This document shows, piece by piece, positions 1 through 5,891 of a stretch of DNA of 7,399 nucleotides; the first letter of the stretch is position 1; every line of letters starts with the position of its first letter. The translations under genes and the position numbers were made by a program. The notes under the pieces were generated by a model. The model saw only the letters and a program-made list of their open reading frames with translations, was not told the DNA's origin and made no database searches. Source of the stretch: Alphaproteobacteria bacterium (GTDB lineage Bacteria; Pseudomonadota; Alphaproteobacteria; Sphingomonadales; Sphingomonadaceae); contig JAHJSJ010000304.1 in NCBI GenBank assembly GCA_018830415.1, positions 1-7,399 on the forward strand. Reading direction: 5' to 3'.

Positions 1-295
1 CGAATTCATCGGCAAATACGAAGAAGTCGTCGCCCGCGCTGCCGGGGAACGCGGGGTCGATGGCGTGGTCTGCGGCCATATCCACACCGCGGAATTCCGC
101 ACCTTTGATCACAATGGCAAACAGATCGAATACTGGAACGATGGTGATTGGGTTGAAGGCTGCAACGCGCTGGTCGAACATCACGATGGGCGGATGGAAA
201 TCCTCCACTGGCCCGACGAGATCAAGCGCCGTGACGCAGGCCAGACCCCGACCGCGCCCGCCGACCTGCCCCGTGCGGACCGCGCGGCGGCGTGA
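1..295 (+). CDS. Calcineurin-like phosphoesterase, LpxH/PlcP type (3' part only)
   Basis: The last 97 codons of a metallophosphoesterase; the gene starts before the window and is read from base 2. Directly visible is the C-terminal metal-binding motif GHIH (bases 74-85) in the context VCGHIHTAEF, followed by YWNDGDWVEGCNALVEH, a pattern I associate with proteins usually annotated as UDP-2,3-diacylglucosamine diphosphatase. The last 20 or so residues are a Pro/Ala-rich tail. True lipid A hydrolases of this step are LpxH in gamma/betaproteobacteria, whereas alphaproteobacteria generally use the unrelated LpxI. LpxH-like proteins of this type in alphaproteobacteria include PlcP, a phospholipase C that removes phospholipid head groups during phosphate starvation. 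The glycosyltransferase that overlaps its stop codon fits PlcP better than lipid A synthesis. Family assignment is firm; the PlcP function is inference, and the N-terminal metal ligands lie outside the window. Confidence 0.85.
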   Translation, partial: EFIGKYEEVVARAAGERGVDGVVCGHIHTAEFRTFDHNGKQIEYWNDGDWVEGCNALVEHHDGRMEILHWPDEIKRRDAGQTPTAPADLPRADRAAA

Positions 296-1398
296 ACCGG
301 TTGACCACCATCACTCCTGATACCGCCGCTTTCGCTCCGGCTCCGGCCACACCCGCTTCGATCGCGATTATCACCGATGCCTGGCACCCGCAGACCAACG
401 GGGTGGTGCGCACCTTGTCGACGACCTGCGATGTGCTGCGCCGTTGGGGGCATCAGGTGACGGTGATCTCGCCCGAAGGCTATCCTTCGATGCCTGCGCC
501 GACCTATCCCGAAATCCGGCTGGCGCTGACCGCGCCCGGCGCGGTGGGGCGGCAATTGGCGAAAGTCGCGCCTGATGCCGTGCATATCGCCACCGAAGGG
601 CCGCTGGGCTTTGCCGCGCGGCGATATTGCGTCCGCCGCAAGGTGCCGTTCACCACCGCTTACCACACCCAGTTTCCCGATTACCTCGCGCGCCGCACTG
701 GTCTGCCCGCGCGCTTTTTCTGGCCCTATATCCGCTGGTTCCACCGTCCGGCGGAAGCGATCATGGTGGCGACCGAGACGATCCGCGCGCAGCTGCGCGA
801 ACAGGGGTTGACCCAGCTTAGCCATTGGAGCCGGGGGGTCGATCTCGCCTGCTTTTCGCCCGCCGCGCCGCCGCCGCCTGAATATGCCGGGCTCGAAGGC
901 CCGATCCTGCTCTATGTCGGGCGGGTCGCGGTGGAAAAGAATATCGAAGCCTTCCTTGCCTGCGATTACCCCGGCACCAAGGTGGTGGTGGGCGATGGCC
1001 CGGCGCGCGGCGCGTTGGCGGCGAAGTTTCCCGATGCGCTGTTTCTGGGCAAGCGCATGGGCGCGGAACTTGCGGGCTGTTATGCCGGGGCGGACGTGTT
1101 CGTGTTCCCCAGCCGCACCGATACATTCGGCCTTGTGATGATCGAGGCGCTGGCCTGTGGAACCCCGGTTGCGGCTTTCCCGGTGCCCGGCCCGATTGAT
1201 ATCGTCACCGACGCGGTCGGCGCTTTGTCCGAAGACCTGACCCGCGCGATTGACGCGGCGCGCTATTGCGACCGAACCGACTGCGCTGCCTATGCGGCGG
1301 GCTTCAGCTGGGAGGCGGCGACACGCCAGTTTTTGGCGGGTTTGGCGGCGTTGAAGGAAGAACACACCGTCTCGCTTGCAGGCGCACCTGCGTTCTGA
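292..1398 (+). CDS. GT4 family glycosyltransferase, probably lipid glycosyltransferase (Agt/MgtA-like)
   Basis: A complete 368-residue retaining glycosyltransferase of GT-B fold. The N-terminal acceptor domain carries DAWHPQTNGVVRTL (residues 29-42) and YHTQFPDY (124-131). The donor domain carries LLYVGRVAVEKN (206-217), in which R211 and K216 are the expected nucleotide-diphosphate contacts. The E-x7-E motif appears as D277-x7-E285 in TDTFGLVMIEAL, so the first acid is Asp. No signal peptide or membrane segment is evident. The GTG start at 292 overlaps the upstream TGA as GTGA with no Shine-Dalgarno sequence, which points to translational coupling. This type includes diacylglycerol glycosyltransferases, SqdX-like enzymes and mannosyltransferases. 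Next to a PlcP-like phosphoesterase, a role in adding glucose or glucuronic acid to diacylglycerol is the best guess; donor and acceptor cannot be read from the sequence. Confidence 0.9.
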   Translation: MNRLTTITPDTAAFAPAPATPASIAIITDAWHPQTNGVVRTLSTTCDVLRRWGHQVTVISPEGYPSMPAPTYPEIRLALTAPGAVGRQLAKVAPDAVHIATEGPLGFAARRYCVRRKVPFTTAYHTQFPDYLARRTGLPARFFWPYIRWFHRPAEAIMVATETIRAQLREQGLTQLSHWSRGVDLACFSPAAPPPPEYAGLEGPILLYVGRVAVEKNIEAFLACDYPGTKVVVGDGPARGALAAKFPDALFLGKRMGAELAGCYAGADVFVFPSRTDTFGLVMIEALACGTPVAAFPVPGPIDIVTDAVGALSEDLTRAIDAARYCDRTDCAAYAAGFSWEAATRQFLAGLAALKEEHTVSLAGAPAF

Positions 1399-1410
1399 AT
1401 CAAGGTTTGC

Positions 1411-1439
1411 TTGCCGTCGGCGGGGGCTTGGCCTATAAG
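1411..1439 (+). promoter_or_regulatory. Sigma70-like promoter of trcR
   Basis: TTGCCG at 1411-1416 and TATAAG at 1434-1439 are separated by exactly 17 bp, close to the housekeeping consensus on both elements. Transcription would begin near 1445-1447, giving a leader of about 55 nt before the ATG at 1500. The element lies right after the glycosyltransferase stop codon, so trcR probably has its own promoter and is not simply read through from the lipid genes. Confidence 0.65.
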
Positions 1440-1451
1440 GGTGAGCAATGT

Positions 1452-1484
1452 GGCCGCTCCGAAAGGGGCGGCCCTTCTATTTTC
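1452..1484 (+). terminator. Strong GC hairpin with T-rich tail: terminator or trcR leader structure
   Basis: Bases 1452-1460 pair with 1465-1473 over 9 bp (one G-T wobble) around a GAAA loop, followed by a T-rich stretch at 1475-1483. This has the form of an intrinsic terminator for the upstream glycosyltransferase transcript. It lies downstream of the predicted trcR promoter, however, so it would also form in the trcR leader about 15 nt before the ribosome-binding site. It could be a terminator tolerated by initiation complexes, an attenuator, or a stabilising 5' hairpin. The T-tract is interrupted, so termination would be partial. Confidence 0.55.
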
Positions 1485-1499
1485 AACGGAGATTCCCCC

Positions 1500-2243
1500 A
1501 TGGCCATCAAGGATCAGCCCAAGCCGCTGATGCCGCACGCCACCGCAACCTGGCTGGTGGATAACACCGCGCTGTCATTTGAACAGATCGCCGAATTTTG
1601 CGGGATACACATCCTCGAGGTGCAGGCGATGGCCGATGATCTGGCGGGCAGCAAATATACCGGTCGCGATCCGCTGCACTCGGGCGAGCTTACGCAGGGC
1701 GAGATTGAGCTGGGTCAGGCTGACCCGACCTATTCGCTCAAGATGCACAAGGCCCCCGCCGAAGCGACCCGCACCAAGGGCCCGCGCTATACCCCGGTGT
1801 CCCGGCGGCAGGACAAGCCCGATGGCATCGCGTGGATCCTGCGTAGCCATCCCGAAGTGTCGGATGCCCAGATCGGCAAGTTGATCGGCACCACCCGCAA
1901 CACCATCGGCGCGATTCGCGACCGCAGCCACTGGAACATCCAGAACATCACGCCGAAAGACCCGGTGACGCTGGGCCTGTGTTCACAGCGTGAGCTTGAT
2001 GCGATGGTGGCCAAGGCCGCCAAGCGCGCCGGGATTACCGAAGACGCCGATGCTCCGGTCAGGTCCGAGCGCAATGATCGCGAAAAGCTGATCGAGGAAT
2101 TGCGCGCCGAACGCGATGCCAACGTCAAGGCAGCCGGTGCCGCCGCGCAGGAAGCCGAGGCGCAAAGCTGGCTCGCCGCACGCCGCGCTGCCGAAGCCGC
2201 CGAAAAAAAGATCGACCCCGAAAGCGGGTTCATCCAGAACTGA
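1500..2243 (+). CDS. trcR: DUF1013 family cell-cycle transcriptional regulator TrcR
   Basis: A 247-residue protein recognised as the DUF1013/TrcR family, an alphaproteobacterial group named as transcriptional cell-cycle regulators. Typical landmarks are the N-terminal MPHATATWLVDNTALSFEQI (residues 11-30) leading into a helix-turn-helix-like segment (about 24-47), and a second such segment around residues 107-141 (GIAWILRSHPEVSD, then IGKLIGTTRNTIGAIRD). The C-terminal 60 residues are charged and alanine-rich, with a likely coiled coil at about 190-238, and end in DPESGFIQN. The ATG at 1500 is favoured because GGAG at 1488-1491 sits 8 nt upstream and the conserved MAIKDQPKPLMPHATA start follows. 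The open frame continues upstream to about 1266 but that extension overlaps the glycosyltransferase and has no family-like sequence. It is cytoplasmic and presumed DNA- or RNA-polymerase-associated; targets are not visible here. Confidence 0.9.
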   Translation: MAIKDQPKPLMPHATATWLVDNTALSFEQIAEFCGIHILEVQAMADDLAGSKYTGRDPLHSGELTQGEIELGQADPTYSLKMHKAPAEATRTKGPRYTPVSRRQDKPDGIAWILRSHPEVSDAQIGKLIGTTRNTIGAIRDRSHWNIQNITPKDPVTLGLCSQRELDAMVAKAAKRAGITEDADAPVRSERNDREKLIEELRAERDANVKAAGAAAQEAEAQSWLAARRAAEAAEKKIDPESGFIQN

Positions 2244-2251
2244 TCGGGCGT

Positions 2252-2278
2252 GCCGAGGTGCCGCACCAGCACCTCGGC
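2252..2278 (+). terminator. Perfect 10-bp inverted repeat after trcR
   Basis: GCCGAGGTGC at 2252-2261 and GCACCTCGGC at 2269-2278 form a perfect 10-bp stem with a 7-nt loop, starting 8 bp after the trcR stop codon. There is no T-tract downstream, so it is better read as a 3'-end stabilising or weak/factor-assisted terminator hairpin than a classical intrinsic terminator. Confidence 0.6.
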
Positions 2279-2365
2279 CAAGCCACGCGCGAATTTGCAT
2301 GAAAGCGACATTGCACCAGCGAGTTTCGCTTGTGCGCCAGCGTGATGTCAGTCACCATCGCTGCC

Positions 2366-4030
2366 ATGACTGTCAATAACGCTGCCTATCACCACCCGAC
2401 CCCGCCCGACACGCAGTTCGCGGCGATCAGCCTTCCGGCGCTGTTTGAACGCACCACCGGGGAGGCGCCCGAAGCGCCGTTCCTGCATTTTCTCGGGCGC
2501 ACCTATTCCTATCGTGAAATTCGCGCAGAGGCGCAGTGCTTTGCTGCGGGCCTGCAGGCGATGGGGATTGCCAAGGGCGACCGGGTCGGCCTGTTCCTGC
2601 CCAATGTGCCAATCTACGCCGCCGCCTATTACGGGGCGATGATGGCAGGCGCGATTGTCGTCAATTTCTCGCCGCTCTATTCGGTTGAGGAGCTGAGCTG
2701 GCAGGTCGAAGACAGCGGCACGCGGGTGCTGGTGACGCTGGATGTGCCCGAACTTTATGGCACTGCGGCCAAGGTGCAGTACGCATCGGGGCTGGAAATG
2801 CTGGTGGTCGGCCGGCTTGCCGATATGCTGCCCTGGGCAAAGGGCATCGCGCTCAGACTGCTCAAGCGCAAACAGATTGCCGATGTCGCCTATGGGCCGG
2901 CAATCCGCCGCTGGAAGGATTGCGCCCCCGACACGCCCTTCACCCCCGTTGCGCTCGATCCGCACACCGATCTGGCGCTGCTGCAATATACCGGCGGCAC
3001 TACCGGGCGGCCCAAGGGCGCAATGCTGGGGCACGATCAGCTCAGCATCAATGCGCAGCAGGTCGCCGCGCTTAACCCGTTTGGCAACGTGCGCAATGAA
3101 GTGTTCATGGGCGCGCTGCCGTTTTTCCATGTGTTCGCTAACACCGCGCTACTCAACCACGCCGTCGCCACCGGCGCGTCGATTGCGATGGTGCCGCGGT
3201 TTGAGACGAAGCAGGTGCTCGAAACGATCGAGAAATACCGCTGCACCGGTTTTCCCGGTGTGCCGACGATGTTTCAGGCGATGCTCGATCATCCTGACCT
3301 GGTGAAAACCGATCTTTCCAGCCTCAAAATCTGCATTTCCGGTGGCGCGCCGATGCCTGCGCCGGTGCATCTGAAGTTCGAGGAAGTCACCGGGGTGCGG
3401 CTGGTCGAAGGCTATGGCCTTACCGAAAGTTCAGGCGTGGTGTCGGCCAATCCCTATCAGGGCACGCGCAAACGCGGCACCATCGGGCAGCTGGTGCCCG
3501 GCACGCAAGTGATCCTGCTCGACAAGGAAGACCCGACCCGCCTCGCCCCCGAAGGTGAGCCGGGCGAACTCGCGGTGTGCGGCCCGCAGGTGATGCGCGG
3601 TTATTGGAACCGCCCCGAAAGCGACGCAGACACCTTTGTTGAACGCGACGGCAAACGCTATCTGCGCACCGGCGATGTCGCGCAGATCGACGCGGACGGG
3701 TTCCTCGCCATTGTTGACCGGATCAAGGACATGATCGCGGTTGGCGGGTTCAAGGTGTTCCCCAGCGTGGTCGAAGACGTGATTGTCGAACATCCGGCGG
3801 TGAAAGAGGCGCTGGTGATCGGCGTTCCCGAAGAATATCGCGGCGAAGTGCCCCGCGCCTATGTCACGCTCCACGAAGCGGGCGGCGCGACGGGGGAGGA
3901 ACTGCGCGATTGGCTCAACGCCAAAATCGGCAAGCACGAACGGGTCGATCAGGTGGTGATCCGCGATAGCCTGCCCAAAACCATTATTGGCAAGCTCGAC
4001 CGCAAGACCCTGCGCGCCGAGGTGTTGTAG
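2366..4030 (+). CDS. fadD: Long-chain fatty acid--CoA ligase (AMP-forming)
   Basis: A 554-residue ANL-superfamily adenylating enzyme, the usual length for FadD. It activates fatty acids to acyl-CoA via acyl-AMP, for beta-oxidation or lipid synthesis, probably at the inner face of the membrane. Visible motifs are the phosphate-binding loop YTGGTTGRPKG (residues 208-218), YGLTES (350-355), TGD (435-437) with R452 of DRIKDMIAVGG, and the C-terminal catalytic lysine K543 in GKLDRKTLR. All key residues are present. The start is uncertain: ATG 2366 gives MTVNNAAYHHP, which fits family N-termini; ATG 2345 would add seven residues and TTG 2330 five more. None has a Shine-Dalgarno sequence. The gene is monocistronic here, convergent with the bactofilin. 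Substrate chain length cannot be told; a dicarboxylate or medium-chain ligase is possible. Confidence 0.92.
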   Translation: MTVNNAAYHHPTPPDTQFAAISLPALFERTTGEAPEAPFLHFLGRTYSYREIRAEAQCFAAGLQAMGIAKGDRVGLFLPNVPIYAAAYYGAMMAGAIVVNFSPLYSVEELSWQVEDSGTRVLVTLDVPELYGTAAKVQYASGLEMLVVGRLADMLPWAKGIALRLLKRKQIADVAYGPAIRRWKDCAPDTPFTPVALDPHTDLALLQYTGGTTGRPKGAMLGHDQLSINAQQVAALNPFGNVRNEVFMGALPFFHVFANTALLNHAVATGASIAMVPRFETKQVLETIEKYRCTGFPGVPTMFQAMLDHPDLVKTDLSSLKICISGGAPMPAPVHLKFEEVTGVRLVEGYGLTESSGVVSANPYQGTRKRGTIGQLVPGTQVILLDKEDPTRLAPEGEPGELAVCGPQVMRGYWNRPESDADTFVERDGKRYLRTGDVAQIDADGFLAIVDRIKDMIAVGGFKVFPSVVEDVIVEHPAVKEALVIGVPEEYRGEVPRAYVTLHEAGGATGEELRDWLNAKIGKHERVDQVVIRDSLPKTIIGKLDRKTLRAEVL

Positions 4031-4051
4031 GCGGGCGGTTTATTCCGCCGC
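4031..4051. terminator. Small hairpin between convergent genes, possible two-way terminator
   Basis: GGCGG (4034-4038) pairs with CCGCC (4045-4049) across a 6-nt AT-rich loop, and two more pairs (4031-4032 with 4050-4051) form if G4033 is bulged. It starts immediately after the fadD stop and covers the bactofilin stop codon. No clear T-tract follows on either strand, so the call is weak. Confidence 0.3.
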
Positions 4052-4408
4052 TTCGACACGTACCGATGGCACGGCCTTCACCGGCTGGCGCGCATTGGGG
4101 GCGAAGCGGCCATCGACCTGCGCGCCCTGTTCGATCGTCAGCGCATCGTAATGCACATCGCCTTCGATCTGCGCGCTTTTGAGGATTACCAGCTCACGCG
4201 CGGTGATCGATCCGTTGACCTTGCCCGCCATCCGCGCGCTTTCGGCGGTCACTGCGCCGCTGATGCTGCTCGATTCGCCCTGCACCAGCGAGGCGCATTT
4301 GATGTCGCCTTCGATCGTGCCGTCGACGTGCAGATCGGCAGTGGCGTTGATATCGCCCTTGATCACCACATCCGCGCCGATCACCGAAAAGGTTGAACCC
4401 GAAGCCAT
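4040..4408 (-). CDS. Bactofilin (BacA/CcmA family)
   Basis: A 122-residue bactofilin, a cytoskeletal protein that polymerises without nucleotide and recruits or confines cell-wall enzymes at the inner membrane. The protein is nearly all a repeating beta-helix pattern of short hydrophobic strands and Gly turns (VIKGDI, LHVDGTIEGDI, LVQGESSSISGAV, ARMAGKVNGSI, VILKSAQIEGDV, LTIEQGAQVDGRF) with a short N-terminal tail (MASGSTFSVIG) and a disordered C-terminal tail from about residue 103. Two adjacent ATGs exist at 4411 and 4408; the second is chosen because AGGAG (4416-4420) is 7 nt away from it but only 4 nt from the first. The frame is open further upstream, but that part lies inside the M23 gene in another frame. 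The gene follows the M23 peptidase by about 10 bp, the classical bactofilin-peptidase pairing seen in cell-shape systems. Confidence 0.93.
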   Translation of the reverse strand: MASGSTFSVIGADVVIKGDINATADLHVDGTIEGDIKCASLVQGESSSISGAVTAESARMAGKVNGSITARELVILKSAQIEGDVHYDALTIEQGAQVDGRFAPNARQPVKAVPSVRVEAAE

Positions 4409-4415
4409 CATGCTG

Positions 4416-4420
4416 CTCCT
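4416..4420 (-). promoter_or_regulatory. Bactofilin ribosome-binding site overlapping the M23 stop codon
   Basis: On the minus strand the sequence reads TAGGAG: the TAG (4421-4419) ends the M23 peptidase and its last two bases begin the AGGAG of the bactofilin. Ribosomes ending the peptidase would stop on the bactofilin start region, so the two products are probably made in a coupled ratio. Confidence 0.8.
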
Positions 4421-5612
4421 ATTTGCGGGCCGGGGTGGCGGCGAGACGGTCCGGTCCGGCGCTGCGGGCTTCTTTGAGAACATCGGGGGCGGCCTCCAGA
4501 AACGGGCGCGGATTGACCGCGCGGTTATTGATGCGGACTTCAAAATGCAGATGCGGGCCGGTTGAACGGCCGGTGCTGCCCAGCCCGCCGATGGTGGCCC
4601 CGGCCTCTACCTGCTGGCCAACCCGCGCGTCGATACGTGACAAGTGTGCATAGCGGGTCATCATGCCATTGCCGTGGGTGATTTCCACTGCCTTGCCATA
4701 GCCTGATTTCCACCCGGCATGGGTCACGCGGCCATCGGCAGCGGCAAAGATCGGCGATCCTGTTGCACCCTTGAAATCGATCCCGGAATGCATCGCGCTG
4801 CGGCCATTGAACGGATCACGGCGATAGCCAAAGCCTGAGGTGATGTTCTCGACAGTGGCAGGCACGACCTGCGGGATGCCGTTCAACGCGCGTTCCAGCA
4901 CCGCCATGCGCGTAAGGCTGAGGCCGAGCCGCTCAAAGCGCGGGTCGATAGCGCCGTCCGCGCCGGCCAAAGCTTCGAACGGGCCACCCATCGCTTGCAG
5001 TGTTTGGGTCTGGCTGGTCTGGCGGCTCATCGCGCGCGGGTCGAGATTGAGTTTGCGCATCGCCGCTTCGGCGCGGCGGGCGCGGGCATCGGCGAAGCGG
5101 GTCAGGCGCTCGACAAAGGCGAGCTGGCGGGCCTCGATCTCGGCCAGGCCGCGTGCCTGCGGGATCAGCGCGCCGACTTTTTCGATGGTCTTGGCGGATT
5201 CGTCGGAAGAATCGGTGACGGTGCCGGCGGCATCGCCTTGGGCGATCATGTCCTCAGGCAGCATCTGCGCCATTTCTTCGAGGAATTGCTGGCGTTGTTC
5301 CAGCTCGCTCACCACCCGGCCAAGATCGCCGCCATAGGCGTCCAGCCGTTCGCTGGCGGTGGCGACGCGGGCCTTTTCTTCAGCGAAGGACGCGAGATCG
5401 GATTCGGCGCGGTATTGGCCCCAGCCCATCACGGCGAGCGCGATCAACCATCCCAGCGCCAGCGCCACTGCGCCCGCCGCGACGCGGATCTGCAATTTCG
5501 ATGATAGCTTGATGAAGCGCACTTGCCCGTCGGCGCGCATGAAAAACTCACGGTCGGGGAACCACTGTCGCAGCCGCTCGCCCCACCTTTGCGCGGTAAC
5601 CCTGTCTGACAC
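4419..5612 (-). CDS. Membrane-anchored M23 (LytM) peptidoglycan peptidase, LmdC-like
   Basis: A 397-residue inner-membrane protein with a periplasmic metallo-endopeptidase domain, expected to cut peptide cross-links in peptidoglycan. In order: a cytoplasmic N-terminus with RQWFPDREFFMRADGQVRF (residues 15-33), a pattern I recall from DUF5930-type peptidases; one transmembrane helix at about 43-64; a long helical stretch, probably coiled coil (about 68-120 and 140-190); then the LytM domain from about 255. All zinc and catalytic residues are present: H275-x3-D279 in HSGIDFKG, H323 in YAHLS, and H354-x-H356 in PHLHFEVR. The start is GTG at 5612-5610, with GGGG at 5621-5618 upstream. It is the first gene of a two-gene unit with the bactofilin, which suggests that the bactofilin positions this enzyme; the cytoplasmic N-terminus is the likely contact site. 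Cross-link specificity cannot be inferred. Confidence 0.93.
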   Translation of the reverse strand: MSDRVTAQRWGERLRQWFPDREFFMRADGQVRFIKLSSKLQIRVAAGAVALALGWLIALAVMGWGQYRAESDLASFAEEKARVATASERLDAYGGDLGRVVSELEQRQQFLEEMAQMLPEDMIAQGDAAGTVTDSSDESAKTIEKVGALIPQARGLAEIEARQLAFVERLTRFADARARRAEAAMRKLNLDPRAMSRQTSQTQTLQAMGGPFEALAGADGAIDPRFERLGLSLTRMAVLERALNGIPQVVPATVENITSGFGYRRDPFNGRSAMHSGIDFKGATGSPIFAAADGRVTHAGWKSGYGKAVEITHGNGMMTRYAHLSRIDARVGQQVEAGATIGGLGSTGRSTGPHLHFEVRINNRAVNPRPFLEAAPDVLKEARSAGPDRLAATPARK

Positions 5613-5673
5613 TCCGACCCCAATTTTTTTATTTCAATGTCGCGCGGGGCTATCAGGCCGGACATGGATGGTC

Positions 5674-5806
5674 GAATCCCGGTGCAGCCGGAGCGGGTAA
5701 AGCGAAGGGGTTTCGCGGCGAATGGTTCATCGTAGAGCAATTATGCGCAAAGATGACCGCACATCGAACGTCCGTTGCGGTTGAGGGCCATCAATGTTCC
5801 TGATTC
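5674..5806. promoter_or_regulatory. Two GANTC sites in the M23/proA intergenic region
   Basis: GAATC at 5674-5678 lies about 60 bp upstream of the M23 start, and GATTC at 5802-5806 about 85 bp upstream of proA. These are potential CcrM methylation targets. The peptidase-bactofilin unit is a plausible cell-cycle-timed target, but no role can be shown from the sequence alone. Confidence 0.4.
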
Positions 5807-5855
5807 GTGCCGATGTGGTCAATCCCCATTTTTCAATCCAACGCGCAAGGCGGGC

Positions 5856-5884
5856 CTGACAGGCGGTGGCAGGGCTGCTAAGGT
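5856..5884 (+). promoter_or_regulatory. Putative proA promoter giving a leaderless mRNA
   Basis: CTGACA at 5856-5861 matches five of six bases of the -35 consensus. TAAGGT at 5879-5884, 17 bp further, is a weak -10 (three of six). The expected start of transcription falls at about 5891-5892, which is the A of the proA ATG. No Shine-Dalgarno sequence precedes that ATG. Confidence 0.45.
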
Positions 5885-5891
5885 TCGCGCC

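Larger units (their letters stand above)
1397..1495. promoter_or_regulatory. Two GANTC (CcrM-type) sites flanking the trcR promoter
   Basis: GAATC at 1397-1401 overlaps the glycosyltransferase stop codon, just upstream of the -35 element. GATTC at 1491-1495 lies between the ribosome-binding site and the start codon of trcR. GANTC is the target of the cell-cycle DNA methyltransferase CcrM in alphaproteobacteria. The sites are certain as sequence; methylation or a regulatory role is inference. Confidence 0.45.
5613..5891. other. Divergent intergenic region between M23 peptidase and proA
   Basis: These 279 bp hold the 5' regulatory regions of two opposite genes and no convincing gene. Visible items are an A/T-rich block at 5622-5636 just upstream of the M23 start; a T-arm-like GGTCGAATCCC at 5670-5680 with no tRNA around it; a 7-bp inverted repeat, 5760-5766 with 5811-5817, enclosing 44 nt; and a putative proA promoter at the right edge. 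Short frames, for example from ATG 5722 (about 20 codons), have no ribosome-binding site or recognisable product. A small RNA cannot be excluded. Confidence 0.6.

Noticed and set aside
181..1365. Long open frame of 394 codons on the minus strand opposite the glycosyltransferase
   Set aside because: Arg/Gly/His-rich translation without domains, typical of the antisense of a GC-rich gene; the plus-strand gene has clear GT4 motifs.
1266..1499. In-frame upstream extension of trcR of 78 codons
   Set aside because: It overlaps the end of the glycosyltransferase, crosses the promoter and hairpin, and its translation is unlike the family. ATG 1500 has a proper ribosome-binding site.
3066..3085. TTAACC-like sequence considered as a CtrA half-site
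   Set aside because: It lies deep inside fadD and has no properly spaced second half-site.
2348..3130. 260-codon open frame on the minus strand opposite fadD
   Set aside because: No recognisable motif; the antisense of the acyl-CoA ligase, whose motifs are intact on the plus strand.
4412..4543. 44-45-residue N-terminal extension of the bactofilin
   Set aside because: It lies within the M23 coding region in a different frame, has no bactofilin-like sequence, and the AGGAG site points to the ATG at 4408.
5622..5630. T-rich run that could be the tail of a terminator on the plus strand
   Set aside because: No stem precedes it, and it lies at the 5' end of the M23 gene, where an A/T-rich promoter or leader is expected.
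5670..5680. T-arm-like GGTCGAATCCC suggesting a tRNA
   Set aside because: No acceptor, D-arm or anticodon stem can be built around it, and the T-loop lacks the usual second T.
5775..5891. 39-codon upstream extension of proA from TTG 5775
   Set aside because: Sequence not like ProA, no ribosome-binding site, and it covers the predicted promoter.
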